In this document: positions 18,291 through 26,967 of the stretch, in pieces
How the letters are laid out: each line of letters begins with the position of its first letter
How positions within the stretch are numbered: position 1 is the first letter of the stretch
Assembly: GCF_001953885.1 (NCBI RefSeq)
Contig: NZ_MQUS01000016.1
Coordinates: forward strand, 68,898 to 132,897
Direction: 5' to 3'
Length of the DNA: 64,000 nucleotides
From: Streptomyces sp. IMTB 2501
Lineage (GTDB): Bacteria; Actinomycetota; Actinomycetes; Streptomycetales; Streptomycetaceae
Notes under the pieces: generated by a model
Database searches by the model: none
Told to the model about the DNA's origin: nothing
The model's input: the letters and a program-made list of their open reading frames with translations, nothing else
Made by a program: the position numbers and the translations under genes

Positions 18291-19447
18291 GCACGGGCGC
18301 GGACCCCGGAGACGAGGTGCTCGGGCGAGTCTTTCTCGGTCGGGTTGTCGAGCCGGGGGACGAGGTTGGGGGGCGGTGGGTTCGGGAGTTCGGGGTGGGG
18401 GAGGTGGTGCGGCGGTTGCGGGAGGGGGTGACGGCGTTGCCGGGGGTGAGTGAGGTGCGGTGGGCCGGGCTGGTCGCGCGGGCTCGGCGGGCCGAGCCGG
18501 AGCGGGATCTCGTCGTGGCGAGGACCGCCGGGGCGCGGTTCGTCGGGCCCCACGACGCGGAGTGGCCGCGGCAGCTCGACGATCTCGGCGACGCCCGGCC
18601 GATCGGGCTGTGGGTGCGCGGCCGGCCCAGCCTGCGGATGTGGGCGCTGCGGTCCGTGGCCATGGTGGGCGCCCGTGCCTGCACCGAGTACGGCACCCAT
18701 GTCGCCGCCACCCTCGCCGCAGGGCTCGCCGAGCGCGGCTGGGTGGTGGTCTCGGGCGGCGCGTACGGCATCGACGGCGCCGCCCACCGAGGCGCCCTCG
18801 CCGCCCGCGGAGCCACCGTCGCGGTCCTGGCCTGTGGCGTCGACCGGCCCTACCCCCGCGGTCACGCCGCGCTGATCGAAAGGATCGCGGAGCAGGGACT
18901 CGTGGTCGGTGAGCTGCCCCCGGGGGATCATCCGACGCCGAGCCGGTTCATCCTCCGCAATCGTGTCATCGCCGCCCTGACCAGGGGCACCGTCGTCGTG
19001 GAGGCCGCCTGCCGCAGCGGCTCGCTGGCCACCGCGCGGGCCGCGCAGCGCCTCGGCCGGTTCACCATGGGTGTCCCCGGTCCCGTCACCAGCGCACTCT
19101 CCGCCGGCGTGCACGAACTGCTGCGAGGCGAGGCCGTCCTGGTCACCGATGCCGCCGAGATCGTGGAACTGGTGGGTGACATGGGCGAGCTGGCGCCGGC
19201 CCGGCGGGGCCCCGTACTCCCGCGTGACCTGCTGGAACCCGCCGCCCGGGCCGTTCTCGCCGCACTGCCCGGCAATCGCACGGCCTCCGTCGAGGAGATC
19301 GCGCTCGGCACGCCGACGACACGGGACGAGGCGATCGCGAGACTGTACGAACTCCGAGCACTTGGTTACGTCGAACGACACGACGATGGCTGGAAGTTGA
19401 CACGCCAGGCGGTGATGTCGGTCCGCACCGGTCGCGGCCCGTCCTGA
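18287..19447 (+). CDS. dprA: DNA-processing protein DprA
   Basis: A 386-residue DprA/Smf protein that loads RecA on single-stranded DNA. The Rossmann core shows VAMVGAR, then VSGGAYGIDGAAHRGAL and LACGVDRPYPRGH. A winged-helix region at the C-terminus ends in YELRALGYVERHD. ATG 18287 overlaps the comM stop. The first 60 codons are unusually rich in GGG/GTG but stay in frame. Confidence 0.93.
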   Translation: MSTGADPGDEVLGRVFLGRVVEPGDEVGGRWVREFGVGEVVRRLREGVTALPGVSEVRWAGLVARARRAEPERDLVVARTAGARFVGPHDAEWPRQLDDLGDARPIGLWVRGRPSLRMWALRSVAMVGARACTEYGTHVAATLAAGLAERGWVVVSGGAYGIDGAAHRGALAARGATVAVLACGVDRPYPRGHAALIERIAEQGLVVGELPPGDHPTPSRFILRNRVIAALTRGTVVVEAACRSGSLATARAAQRLGRFTMGVPGPVTSALSAGVHELLRGEAVLVTDAAEIVELVGDMGELAPARRGPVLPRDLLEPAARAVLAALPGNRTASVEEIALGTPTTRDEAIARLYELRALGYVERHDDGWKLTRQAVMSVRTGRGPS

Positions 19448-19718
19448 CCGAGCGTGTTCGGCCGTCCGGGGGAATGCCCGACGCCCTTGACGTTTCCCGG
19501 AGTTGACCCTCCGGCCGGTCACCCAGAGCGAGCTGCGAAACGCGCCCGTGAGGCGCGCCTGAGCGCCCCGCGCACGGGTGGAGCCTCATTGTTCGCACAC
19601 CGCGACAGCCCAGTCACGCTACGCTCACAAAGGAGCCGACACAGATCCCGCCAACTCGACACCAGACCGACAGCTCACCCAGGTAGCCCACTCCCCCCGC
19701 CGAACCCCACCCCGTCCC
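19448..19718. other. whiG upstream region
   Basis: About 270 bp without a gene. It contains TTGACG (19487) and other TTGAC-like elements but no convincing paired -10. The right end leads into the 10-bp direct repeats before whiG. Confidence 0.35.
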
Positions 19719-19719
19719 A

Positions 19720-19750
19720 CTTCACAGCACTTCACAGCACTTCACGGCAG
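19720..19750 (+). repeat. Three 10-bp direct repeats in the whiG leader
   Basis: ACTTCACAGC is repeated three times in perfect 10-bp register (19720-19749; the last copy reads ACTTCACGGC), 20 bp before the whiG start. One helical turn per repeat would place any bound protein on one face of DNA. Confidence 0.7.
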
Positions 19751-19768
19751 AACGGCACAAGGCGACGA

Positions 19769-20611
19769 ATGCCCCAGCACACCTCCGGGTCCGACCGGGC
19801 GGCGATCCCCCCAGCTGCCCGCGACGGTGGCAGCGAGCGGCCGCCCGCTCCCTCGACGCTCGACGAGCTGTGGCGGTCGTACAAGGCCACGGGGGACGAC
19901 CGGTTGCGGGAACAGCTGATCCTGCACTACTCGCCGCTGGTGAAATACGTCGCGGGGCGGGTGAGCGTCGGGCTGCCGCCCAATGTCGAGCAGGCCGACT
20001 TCGTCTCCTCGGGCGTCTTCGGGCTGATCGACGCGATCGAGAAGTTCGACATCGACCGGGAGATCAAGTTCGAGACGTACGCGATCACCCGCATCCGCGG
20101 CGCGATGATCGACGAGCTGCGGGCGCTGGACTGGATCCCGCGGTCGGTACGGCAGAAGGCGCGGAACGTGGAGCGAGCCTACGCCACCCTGGAGGCGCGG
20201 CTGCGGCGTACGCCGAACGAGGGCGAGGTCGCCGCGGAGCTGGGCATGGAGGTCGACGAGCTCCACGCCGTGTTCAGCCAGTTGTCGCTGGCCAACGTGG
20301 TCGCGCTGGAGGAACTGCTGCACGTCGGCAGCGAGGGCGGGGACCGGCTCAGCCTCATGGACACGCTGGAGGACACCGCCGCGGACAATCCGGTGGAGGT
20401 GGCCGAGGACCGGGAGCTGCGGAGGTTTCTCGCGCGGGCCATCAACACGCTGCCCGAGCGGGAGAAGACCGTGGTCACGCTGTACTACTACGAAGGGCTC
20501 ACCCTCGCCGAGATCGGCAACGTCCTCGGGGTCACCGAGAGCCGGGTCAGCCAGATCCACACCAAGTCGGTGCTGCAGCTGCGGGCCAAGCTGGCGAGCT
20601 TCGGACGCTGA
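19769..20611 (+). CDS. whiG: Sporulation sigma factor WhiG
   Basis: A 280-residue sigma factor of the FliA class, required in Streptomyces to commit aerial hyphae to sporulation. Region 2 contains LVKYVAGRVSVGLPPNVEQ and the helix FGLIDAIEKFD; region 4 ends with EGLTLAEIGNVLGVTESRVSQ. The ATG at 19769 gives exactly the length known for S. coelicolor WhiG. It lies directly after dprA here. Confidence 0.95.
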   Translation: MPQHTSGSDRAAIPPAARDGGSERPPAPSTLDELWRSYKATGDDRLREQLILHYSPLVKYVAGRVSVGLPPNVEQADFVSSGVFGLIDAIEKFDIDREIKFETYAITRIRGAMIDELRALDWIPRSVRQKARNVERAYATLEARLRRTPNEGEVAAELGMEVDELHAVFSQLSLANVVALEELLHVGSEGGDRLSLMDTLEDTAADNPVEVAEDRELRRFLARAINTLPEREKTVVTLYYYEGLTLAEIGNVLGVTESRVSQIHTKSVLQLRAKLASFGR

Positions 20612-20652
20612 GTCCTCCCTCTCCGGGGCGCGGTGTCCGTAAAGTGGTTGAC

Positions 20653-21231
20653 GTGCCAAGGATTCGAGCGGCCTCCGTGGCCGAGCACCGGTCGATGCAG
20701 CGAGCCGCCCTGCTGGACGCGGCCAGGTCCCTGCTCTCCGAGGGCGGAACGGAGGCGCTGACCTTCCCGGCTCTCGCCGAGCGCACAGGGCTGGCGCGGT
20801 CGTCCGTGTACGAGTACTTCCGGTCGCGGGCCGCCGTGGTCGAGGAGCTGTGCGAGGTCGACTTCCCCGTGTGGGCGGCTGAGGTCGCGGCGGCGATGGA
20901 GCGGGCGGTGTCGGCCGAGGGCAAGGTCGAGGCGTATGTGCGGCAGCAGCTGGCGCTGGTGGGGGACCGGCGGCACCGGGCGGTCGTCGCCATCTCCGCG
21001 AGCGAGCTGGACACCGGGGCGCGGGAGAAGATCCGGGCGGCGCACGGGGGGCTGGTCGCGATGATCGTCGAGGCGCTGGGGGAGATGGGGCACGAGCAGC
21101 CTCGGCTGGCGGCGATGCTGCTGCAGGGGGTTGTGGATGCGGCGGTGCGAAGGATCGAGCTGGGGGCGGAAGAGCCGGCGGCGGTGACCGAGGCGGCATT
21201 GGGGATGGCTCTGCGGGGTGTGAAGGGCTGA
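20653..21231 (+). CDS. TetR family transcriptional regulator
   Basis: A 192-residue TetR-type repressor. The N-terminal helix-turn-helix is clear (RAALLDAARSLL, then FPALAERTGLARSSVYEYFRSR). The C-terminal ligand domain is unassigned. GTG 20653 is preferred; an in-frame GTG at 20644 is possible. It lies 41 bp after whiG and its stop is followed at once by a hairpin. Confidence 0.88.
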   Translation: MPRIRAASVAEHRSMQRAALLDAARSLLSEGGTEALTFPALAERTGLARSSVYEYFRSRAAVVEELCEVDFPVWAAEVAAAMERAVSAEGKVEAYVRQQLALVGDRRHRAVVAISASELDTGAREKIRAAHGGLVAMIVEALGEMGHEQPRLAAMLLQGVVDAAVRRIELGAEEPAAVTEAALGMALRGVKG

Positions 21232-21249
21232 CTGGGGCTGCCGCCCCAG
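21232..21249. terminator. Convergent terminator between TetR gene and M23 gene
   Basis: CTGGGGC (21232-21238) pairs with GCCCCAG (21243-21249) around a 4-nt loop immediately after the TetR stop. It can serve both convergent genes. Confidence 0.55.
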
Positions 21250-21292
21250 CGGTACGACTGCCCACGCGGCGGCTGCCCGCGCATGCCCGCGG

Positions 21293-21877
21293 CTACCGCG
21301 GAATCGGTACCCCCAGCACCGGCAACAGTCTCGGCGGCGCCCCGTGCAAGAGCCACGGTGGGAGGAGGGACAAGGGGTTCAAGTAGGTTTCGTCCCGCAG
21401 CAGGCCCCAGTGGACGCAGGAAGTTGTGCAGTGGGAACCCGTTGGGCCGACAGTCCCCACCACGTCCCCCGCTCTCAGCTCGTCGCCCTTCTTCACCGAG
21501 GGGGTCACCGGCTCGTACGTCGTTCGCAGGTCTGTGCCCTTCAGCGCCACCGAGACCACCCCCACGCCCGCTACCCGGCCCGCGAAGGACACACGGCCCG
21601 GGGCGACCGTGCGTACCGGGGAACCGGGCGGTGCGGACAGGTCCACGCCGCGGTGGCCGGGGCCGTACGGCGTGGACGGGGGCTCCCAGCCGCGCAACAC
21701 CGGGGGGCGGACGCCCACCGGCCACATGTGGGCGAGGGGCGGGACCGGGGGTTGGGGGGCCGGTGCGTGGGGTGGGGGAGGGGAGTCCGCCCGGGCCCAC
21801 TGGGGTGGCAGGGCCGCCCACACCGGACCGAGGAACAGCCCCGCCGACAACAGGGCGTATCGCATCACTCGTCGCAT
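21293..21877 (-). CDS. Secreted M23 (LytM-type) peptidase-like protein with altered HxH
   Basis: A 194-residue exported protein. An N-terminal signal peptide (MRRVMRYALLSAGLFLG) precedes a Pro-rich linker and an M23 domain. The first zinc motif is present as HRGVDLS. The second, normally HxH, reads CVHWGL, so Cys replaces the first His. A cell-wall endopeptidase or amidase-activating role is likely if active. ATG 21877 is chosen because it directly opens the signal peptide. It is divergent from rpsB. Confidence 0.82.
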   Translation of the reverse strand: MRRVMRYALLSAGLFLGPVWAALPPQWARADSPPPPHAPAPQPPVPPLAHMWPVGVRPPVLRGWEPPSTPYGPGHRGVDLSAPPGSPVRTVAPGRVSFAGRVAGVGVVSVALKGTDLRTTYEPVTPSVKKGDELRAGDVVGTVGPTGSHCTTSCVHWGLLRDETYLNPLSLLPPWLLHGAPPRLLPVLGVPIPR

Positions 21878-22149
21878 GCGAAAACCCTCCCGTACCCCGC
21901 CGATCATGGCCGGAGACTGTGGATCGCACCCCGGTTGTGGACAGCGGCGTCACCCGGTGCCTCGGCGGTCCCGTACACTTCTTCTGGCGATCCGGGTCAC
22001 CGGGTCGACTTCGCACGCCCCGACACCGGGCCGGTCAACCGGTCGGTGTCAGCGCCTCTCGGTCCTCAGCGGCAAGGCGCGTCGCGGGCGTCAGGCGCGG
22101 GAGCCGTCCGGCATCCGCGGCACAACCGAGAACCAAGGAGAATACGGCC

Positions 22150-23010
22150 ATGGCCGTCGTCACGATGCGGGAGCTGCTGGAGAGCGGCGTCCACTTCGGT
22201 CACCAGACCCGTCGCTGGAACCCGAAGATGAAGCGCTTCATCTTCACCGAGCGCAACGGCATCTACATCATCGACCTGCTCCAGTCGCTGTCGTACATCG
22301 ACCGCGCCTACGAGTTCGTCAAGGAGACCGTCGCCCACGGCGGCACGGTCATGTTCGTCGGCACCAAGAAGCAGGCGCAGGAGGCCATCGCCGAGCAGGC
22401 CACCCGCGTCGGCATGCCCTACGTCAACCAGCGCTGGCTGGGCGGCATGCTCACCAACTTCTCGACCGTCTACAAGCGTCTGCAGCGCCTCAAGGAGCTT
22501 GAGCAGATCGACTTCGAGGACGTCGCCGCGTCCGGTCTGACCAAGAAGGAGCTTCTCGTGCTCTCGCGCGAGAAGGCCAAGCTGGAGAAGACCCTCGGTG
22601 GTATCCGCGAGATGCAGAAGGTGCCGAGCGCCGTCTGGATCGTGGACACCAAGAAGGAGCACATCGCGGTTGGCGAGGCCCGGAAGCTGAACATCCCGGT
22701 CGTCGCGATCCTCGACACCAACTGCGACCCCGACGAGGTCGACTACAAGATCCCGGGCAACGACGACGCGATCCGCTCCGTCACCCTGCTCACCCGTGTG
22801 ATCGCCGACGCCGTCGCCGAGGGCCTCATCGCCCGTTCCGGCGTGGCCGCCGGTGACAAGGGCGAGAAGGCCGCGGGCGAGCCGCTCGCCGAGTGGGAGC
22901 GCGACCTGCTTGAGGGTGAGAAGAAGGCGGACGAGGCTCCGGCTGCCGAGGCTCCGGCTGCCGAGGCCGCTCCGGCCGAGGAGAAGCCGGCCGAGGGCGA
23001 GCAGGCCTGA
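22150..23010 (+). CDS. rpsB: 30S ribosomal protein uS2
   Basis: A 286-residue uS2 beginning MAVVTMRELLESGVHFGHQ. The conserved core is followed by a 50-residue acidic Ala/Glu/Pro tail with an APAAE repeat. ATG 22150 follows CAAGGAGAA. The long leader holds TACACT at about 21974, a possible -10 with a poor -35. rpsB is followed by a hairpin and then tsf. Confidence 0.96.
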   Translation: MAVVTMRELLESGVHFGHQTRRWNPKMKRFIFTERNGIYIIDLLQSLSYIDRAYEFVKETVAHGGTVMFVGTKKQAQEAIAEQATRVGMPYVNQRWLGGMLTNFSTVYKRLQRLKELEQIDFEDVAASGLTKKELLVLSREKAKLEKTLGGIREMQKVPSAVWIVDTKKEHIAVGEARKLNIPVVAILDTNCDPDEVDYKIPGNDDAIRSVTLLTRVIADAVAEGLIARSGVAAGDKGEKAAGEPLAEWERDLLEGEKKADEAPAAEAPAAEAAPAEEKPAEGEQA

Positions 23011-23021
23011 CGCAGGCGTCG

Positions 23022-23082
23022 ACAGCGGGGGCGGTACTACATCCCATTGCGCCTCCGGCGCGGTGAAGTCCGCCCCCGTTGT
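23022..23082 (+). terminator. Hairpin between rpsB and tsf
   Basis: ACAGCGGGGGCGG (23022-23034) pairs with CCGCCCCCGTTGT (23070-23082), 13 pairs with one G-U. It could reduce read-through so that the ribosomal protein outnumbers EF-Ts, or act in uS2 feedback. The hairpin is seen; its role is inference. Confidence 0.65.
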
Positions 23083-23185
23083 TCACCCGTAGGTCGGTAC
23101 GACGTATGCGGTCCTCGACTACATGTGGAACGCAAACCGTGCGGATCTGAAGATCTTCCAGACTTCGAGAAAGACTCACAGACTC

Positions 23186-24022
23186 ATGGCGAACTACACC
23201 GCCGCCGACGTCAAGAAGCTCCGTGAGCTCACCGGCGCCGGCATGATGGACTGCAAGAAGGCGCTGGACGAGGCCGAGGGCAACGTCGAGAAGGCCGTCG
23301 AGGCGCTGCGCATCAAGGGCCAGAAGGGCGTCGCCAAGCGCGAGGGCCGCTCCGCCGAGAACGGCGCCGTGGTCTCCGTCATCGCCGACGACAACTCCTC
23401 CGGCGTCCTCGTCGAGCTGAAGTGCGAGACGGACTTCGTCGCCAAGGGCGAGAAGTTCCAGGCCGTCGCCGCCGCGATCGCCGAGCACGTCGCCAAGACC
23501 TCCCCGGCCGACATCGAGGTCCTGCTCGCCTCCGAGATCGAGGCCGGCAAGACCGTCCAGGCGTTCGTGGACGAGGCCAACGCCAACCTCGGTGAGAAGA
23601 TCGTTCTGGACCGCTTCGCGCAGTTCGCCGACGGCTACGTCACCGCTTACATGCACCGCACCATGCCCGACCTGCCTCCGCAGATCGGTGTTCTGGTCGA
23701 GCTCGACAAGCCGAACGCCGATGTCGCCAAGGGCATCGCCCAGCACATCGCCGCCTTCGCGCCGAAGTACCTCTCCAAGGAGGACGTGCCGGCCGAGGTC
23801 GTCGAGTCCGAGCGCCGCGTCGCCGAGGAGACCACCCGCGCCGAGGGCAAGCCCGAGGCCGCCCTGCCGAAGATCGTCGAGGGTCGCCTCAACGGCTTCT
23901 TCAAGGACGCCACGCTGCTCGGCCAGCCCTACGCGCTGGACAACAAGAAGTCGGTCCAGAAGGTGCTGGACGAGGCCGGTGTCACCCTGAAGCGCTTCTC
24001 GCGCATCAAGGTCGGCATCTGA
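23186..24022 (+). CDS. tsf: Translation elongation factor EF-Ts
   Basis: A 278-residue guanine nucleotide exchange factor for EF-Tu. An N-terminal UBA-like domain (VKKLRELTGAGMMDCKKALDE) is followed by the core with the EF-Tu contact ETDFVAK. The ATG at 23186 gives the length normal for Streptomyces. A TSS is probably in the 104 bp after the rpsB hairpin. Confidence 0.96.
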   Translation: MANYTAADVKKLRELTGAGMMDCKKALDEAEGNVEKAVEALRIKGQKGVAKREGRSAENGAVVSVIADDNSSGVLVELKCETDFVAKGEKFQAVAAAIAEHVAKTSPADIEVLLASEIEAGKTVQAFVDEANANLGEKIVLDRFAQFADGYVTAYMHRTMPDLPPQIGVLVELDKPNADVAKGIAQHIAAFAPKYLSKEDVPAEVVESERRVAEETTRAEGKPEAALPKIVEGRLNGFFKDATLLGQPYALDNKKSVQKVLDEAGVTLKRFSRIKVGI

Positions 24023-24163
24023 GTCCGGACCGCGATCGACTCGCGACCCGGACAGAGATCCCGGAACCATCCCCGGTGAAATCCCGATAGGGTCGTAAGC
24101 AGTCGTCCGCGTACACCGCCACACCCCGGCGTGCGGCGGACGGCAGCAGATCTGACGAGGAGG

Positions 24164-24207
24164 CCATTGCCGCGCATGGGAGCGAAAAGCGACCCCATCG
24201 GCAATGG
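24164..24207 (+). terminator. Two-part hairpin with T-rich tail before pyrH
   Basis: CCATTGCCG (24164-24172) pairs with CGGCAATGG (24199-24207), and ATGGG (24176-24180) pairs with CCCAT (24194-24198) above a small bulge. TCTTCTTCG follows. This is a good intrinsic terminator shape for Streptomyces, 42 bp before the pyrH start. A short frame, ATG 24176 to TGA 24232 (18 codons), overlaps it behind GAGGAGG. Confidence 0.7.
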
Positions 24208-24249
24208 TCTTCTTCGTATGTGCAACACGTGAAAGAGGCGGGATCTCCC

Positions 24250-25008
24250 ATGACCACCAAGGCCCAGAAGAGCGACGACGGCAAAGTACGCGGCCGGTTT
24301 CTGCTAAAGCTGTCCGGAGAGGCCTTCTCCGGCGGCGGGGGCCTGGGCGTGGACCCGGACGTGGTGCACAAGATCGCCCGCGAGATCGCGGCCGTCGTCC
24401 GGGACGGCGCGGAGATCGCGGTCGTCATCGGCGGCGGCAACTTCTTCCGCGGCGCCGAGCTGCAGCAGCGTGGCATGGACCGCGCCCGCTCCGACTACAT
24501 GGGCATGCTCGGCACCGTGATGAACTGCCTCGCCCTCCAGGACTTCCTGGAGAAGGAGGGCATCGACTCGCGGGTGCAGACCGCGATCACCATGGGGCAG
24601 GTCGCCGAGCCGTACATCCCGCTGCGCGCCGTGCGCCACCTGGAGAAGGGCCGTGTGGTCATCTTCGGCGCCGGTATGGGTATGCCGTACTTCTCCACCG
24701 ACACCACCGCCGCCCAGCGCGCCCTGGAGATCGACGCCGAGGCGCTGCTCATGGGCAAGAACGGCGTGGACGGGGTGTACGACTCCGACCCCAAGACCAA
24801 CCCGGACGCCGTCAAGTTCGACGCCCTCGGCTACGGCGAGGTCATCACGCGCGACCTGAAGGTCGCCGACGCCACCGCCATCACGCTGTGCCGCGACAAC
24901 AAGCTCCCGATCCTCGTCTTCGAGCTTCTGGCCGAGGGCAATATCGCCCGCGCCGTCAAGGGTGAGAAGATCGGCACGCTGGTGGGCGACCAGGGCAGCC
25001 GGGACTGA
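24250..25008 (+). CDS. pyrH: UMP kinase PyrH
   Basis: A 252-residue bacterial UMP kinase of the amino-acid kinase fold, converting UMP to UDP for pyrimidine nucleotide synthesis. Motifs are FLLKLSGEAF, the glycine-rich IGGGNFFRG, and the C-terminal TDTTAAQRALEI. ATG 24250 follows AGAGGCGGGA. It is separated from tsf by a terminator-like hairpin and from frr by 184 bp. Confidence 0.95.
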   Translation: MTTKAQKSDDGKVRGRFLLKLSGEAFSGGGGLGVDPDVVHKIAREIAAVVRDGAEIAVVIGGGNFFRGAELQQRGMDRARSDYMGMLGTVMNCLALQDFLEKEGIDSRVQTAITMGQVAEPYIPLRAVRHLEKGRVVIFGAGMGMPYFSTDTTAAQRALEIDAEALLMGKNGVDGVYDSDPKTNPDAVKFDALGYGEVITRDLKVADATAITLCRDNKLPILVFELLAEGNIARAVKGEKIGTLVGDQGSRD

Positions 25009-25192
25009 CCGGCACACCCCCGTCGCCCGGGGTGCGCCACCTGTCCGGGGGACGGACGGGACGCGCCCTGGCCGGGGGATGGACAATGTCCTGCCGGTCG
25101 GGAACCGTGCAGGAAGAAGACGCGACGCAGCCGGCCGCCGCCCGATAGAGGAACCGCAGCCGGGCCTTACTCAAGACACGCAGGAGCAAGTG

Positions 25193-25750
25193 GTGATCGA
25201 AGAGACCCTCCTCGAGGCCGAGGAGAAGATGGAGAAGGCCGTCGTGGTCGCCAAGGAGGACTTCGCCGCGATCCGCACCGGCCGTGCGCACCCGGCGATG
25301 TTCAACAAGATCGTGGCCGACTACTACGGTGCCCTGACGCCGATCAACCAGCTGGCCTCGTTCTCCGTGCCGGAGCCGCGCATGGCGGTCGTGACGCCCT
25401 TCGACAAGAGCGCGCTGCGCAACATCGAGCAGGCGATCCGCGACTCCGACCTGGGCGTCAACCCCAGCAACGACGGCAACATCATCCGGGTGGTGTTCCC
25501 CGAGCTGACCGAGGAGCGCCGGCGCGACTACATCAAGGTCGCCAAGCACAAGGCCGAGGACTCCCGGGTCTCCATCCGCTCCGTGCGCCGCAAGGCCAAG
25601 GACGCCATCGACAAGCTGGTCAAGGACGGCGAGGTCGGCGAGGACGAGGGCCGCCGTGCGGAGAAGGAGCTGGACGACACCACCGCGAAGTACGTCGCGC
25701 AGGTGGACGAGCTCCTGAAGCACAAGGAAGCGGAACTGCTCGAAGTCTGA
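25193..25750 (+). CDS. frr: Ribosome recycling factor
   Basis: A 185-residue RRF that dissociates post-termination ribosomes together with EF-G. The start is GTG 25193 behind CAGGAGCAAG, giving the canonical family length. Conserved segments include IRTGRAHPAM and NDGNIIRVVFPELTEERR. The stop overlaps the cdsA start (TGATG). Confidence 0.96.
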   Translation: MIEETLLEAEEKMEKAVVVAKEDFAAIRTGRAHPAMFNKIVADYYGALTPINQLASFSVPEPRMAVVTPFDKSALRNIEQAIRDSDLGVNPSNDGNIIRVVFPELTEERRRDYIKVAKHKAEDSRVSIRSVRRKAKDAIDKLVKDGEVGEDEGRRAEKELDDTTAKYVAQVDELLKHKEAELLEV

Positions 25751-26895
25751 TGAGCGACTCTTCCTGGGGGGCGCCGCCACCGGTGGGGCCGGCCGGCTAC
25801 TGGGGGCCCACCGAGGGTGGGCCTGTCCAGGGGGCTGCCCCGGCGGGTCCCGCGTACGATGCGCCTGAGGCGCAGCACACTCGCCCCATGCCCATCGTGC
25901 CCGACGAACCCGCGTATGGCGGAGACCAGGACGGCGATCGGGGGGCCGCCCGGCTGAGCGGCCCCTTGTTCCAGGACGAGTTCCGCCCCCGGCCCCCGCA
26001 GGCCCGGACCGCCCAGGCCGAGAACCAGAATCCGGAGCCCATGCCCGACGCCCACCAGCCGGCGCCAGCGCCGCAGAAGAAGAGCGCGGGCCGTGACCTG
26101 AGCGCGGCCATAGGGGTCGGGGCCGGGCTCGGTGTGGTGATCATCGCCTCCCTGTTCATCGAGAAGTCCGTGTTCGTCGGCGTGGTCGCCGTCGCCGTCG
26201 TCGTCGGTCTGTGGGAGCTGACCAGCAGGCTGCGGGAGCGCAAGCAGATCAAGGCGCCGCTGGTGCCGCTCGCGGTCGGCGGTGCGGCGATGGTGGTCGC
26301 CGGGTACGTCCGTGGCGCCGAGGGTGCCTGGGTCGCCATGGCCCTCACCGCCCTGGCCGCGCTGGTCTGGCGTATGACCGAGTCGCCGGAGGGCTATCTC
26401 AAGGACGTCACGGCGGGTGTCTTCGCGGCGTTCTACGTGCCGTTCCTGGCCACGTTCGTCGCGATGATGCTGACCGCGCAGGACGGTCCCTGGCGCGTCA
26501 TGACCTTCCTGCTCCTCACCGTCGTCAGCGACACGGGTGCGTACGCGGTCGGCTGGCGCTTCGGCAAGCATAAACTGGCCCCGCGGATCAGCCCCGGCAA
26601 GACCCGCGAGGGCCTGCTGGGCGCGGTGCTGTTCGCGATGGTCGCGGGCGCGTTGTGCATGCAGTTCCTGATCAGCCACGGCACCTGGTGGCAGGGCCTG
26701 TTGCTGGGCCTCGCGGTCGCGGCCAGCGCCACGCTGGGCGACCTCGGCGAGTCGATGATCAAGCGCGACCTGGGCATCAAGGACATGGGCACCTTGCTCC
26801 CGGGCCATGGCGGCATCATGGACCGGCTGGACTCACTCCTGCCGACCGCGCCGGTGGTCTGGCTGCTGATGGTGGTCTTCGTCGGCTCGGCCTGA
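25750..26895 (+). CDS. cdsA: Phosphatidate cytidylyltransferase CdsA
   Basis: A 381-residue CDP-diacylglycerol synthase, making the precursor of all membrane phospholipids. The first ~115 residues are a cytosolic Pro/Gln-rich extension common in actinobacteria. About eight transmembrane segments follow, with the signature seen as KRDLGIKDMGTLLPGHGG and DRLDS. It is translationally coupled to frr and followed by a terminator. Confidence 0.93.
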   Translation: MSDSSWGAPPPVGPAGYWGPTEGGPVQGAAPAGPAYDAPEAQHTRPMPIVPDEPAYGGDQDGDRGAARLSGPLFQDEFRPRPPQARTAQAENQNPEPMPDAHQPAPAPQKKSAGRDLSAAIGVGAGLGVVIIASLFIEKSVFVGVVAVAVVVGLWELTSRLRERKQIKAPLVPLAVGGAAMVVAGYVRGAEGAWVAMALTALAALVWRMTESPEGYLKDVTAGVFAAFYVPFLATFVAMMLTAQDGPWRVMTFLLLTVVSDTGAYAVGWRFGKHKLAPRISPGKTREGLLGAVLFAMVAGALCMQFLISHGTWWQGLLLGLAVAASATLGDLGESMIKRDLGIKDMGTLLPGHGGIMDRLDSLLPTAPVVWLLMVVFVGSA

Positions 26896-26914
26896 GCCCG
26901 CCGCCGCACGGCTT

Positions 26915-26950
26915 ACGGGCCCTCGTCCTCGGTGGAGGGTGGGGGCCCGT
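26915..26950. terminator. Terminator between cdsA and the YceI gene
   Basis: ACGGGCCC (26915-26922) pairs perfectly with GGGCCCGT (26943-26950), with further CCTC/GAGG pairing in the 20-nt loop. It lies between convergent genes and can serve both. Confidence 0.7.
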
Positions 26951-26967
26951 TGTGGTGCGTACGGATG

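Noticed and set aside
24176..24232. A separate small gene of 18 codons before pyrH
   Set aside because: Codon bias is not that of a Streptomyces gene and the ribosome site spacing is long; it is kept only as part of a possible attenuator.
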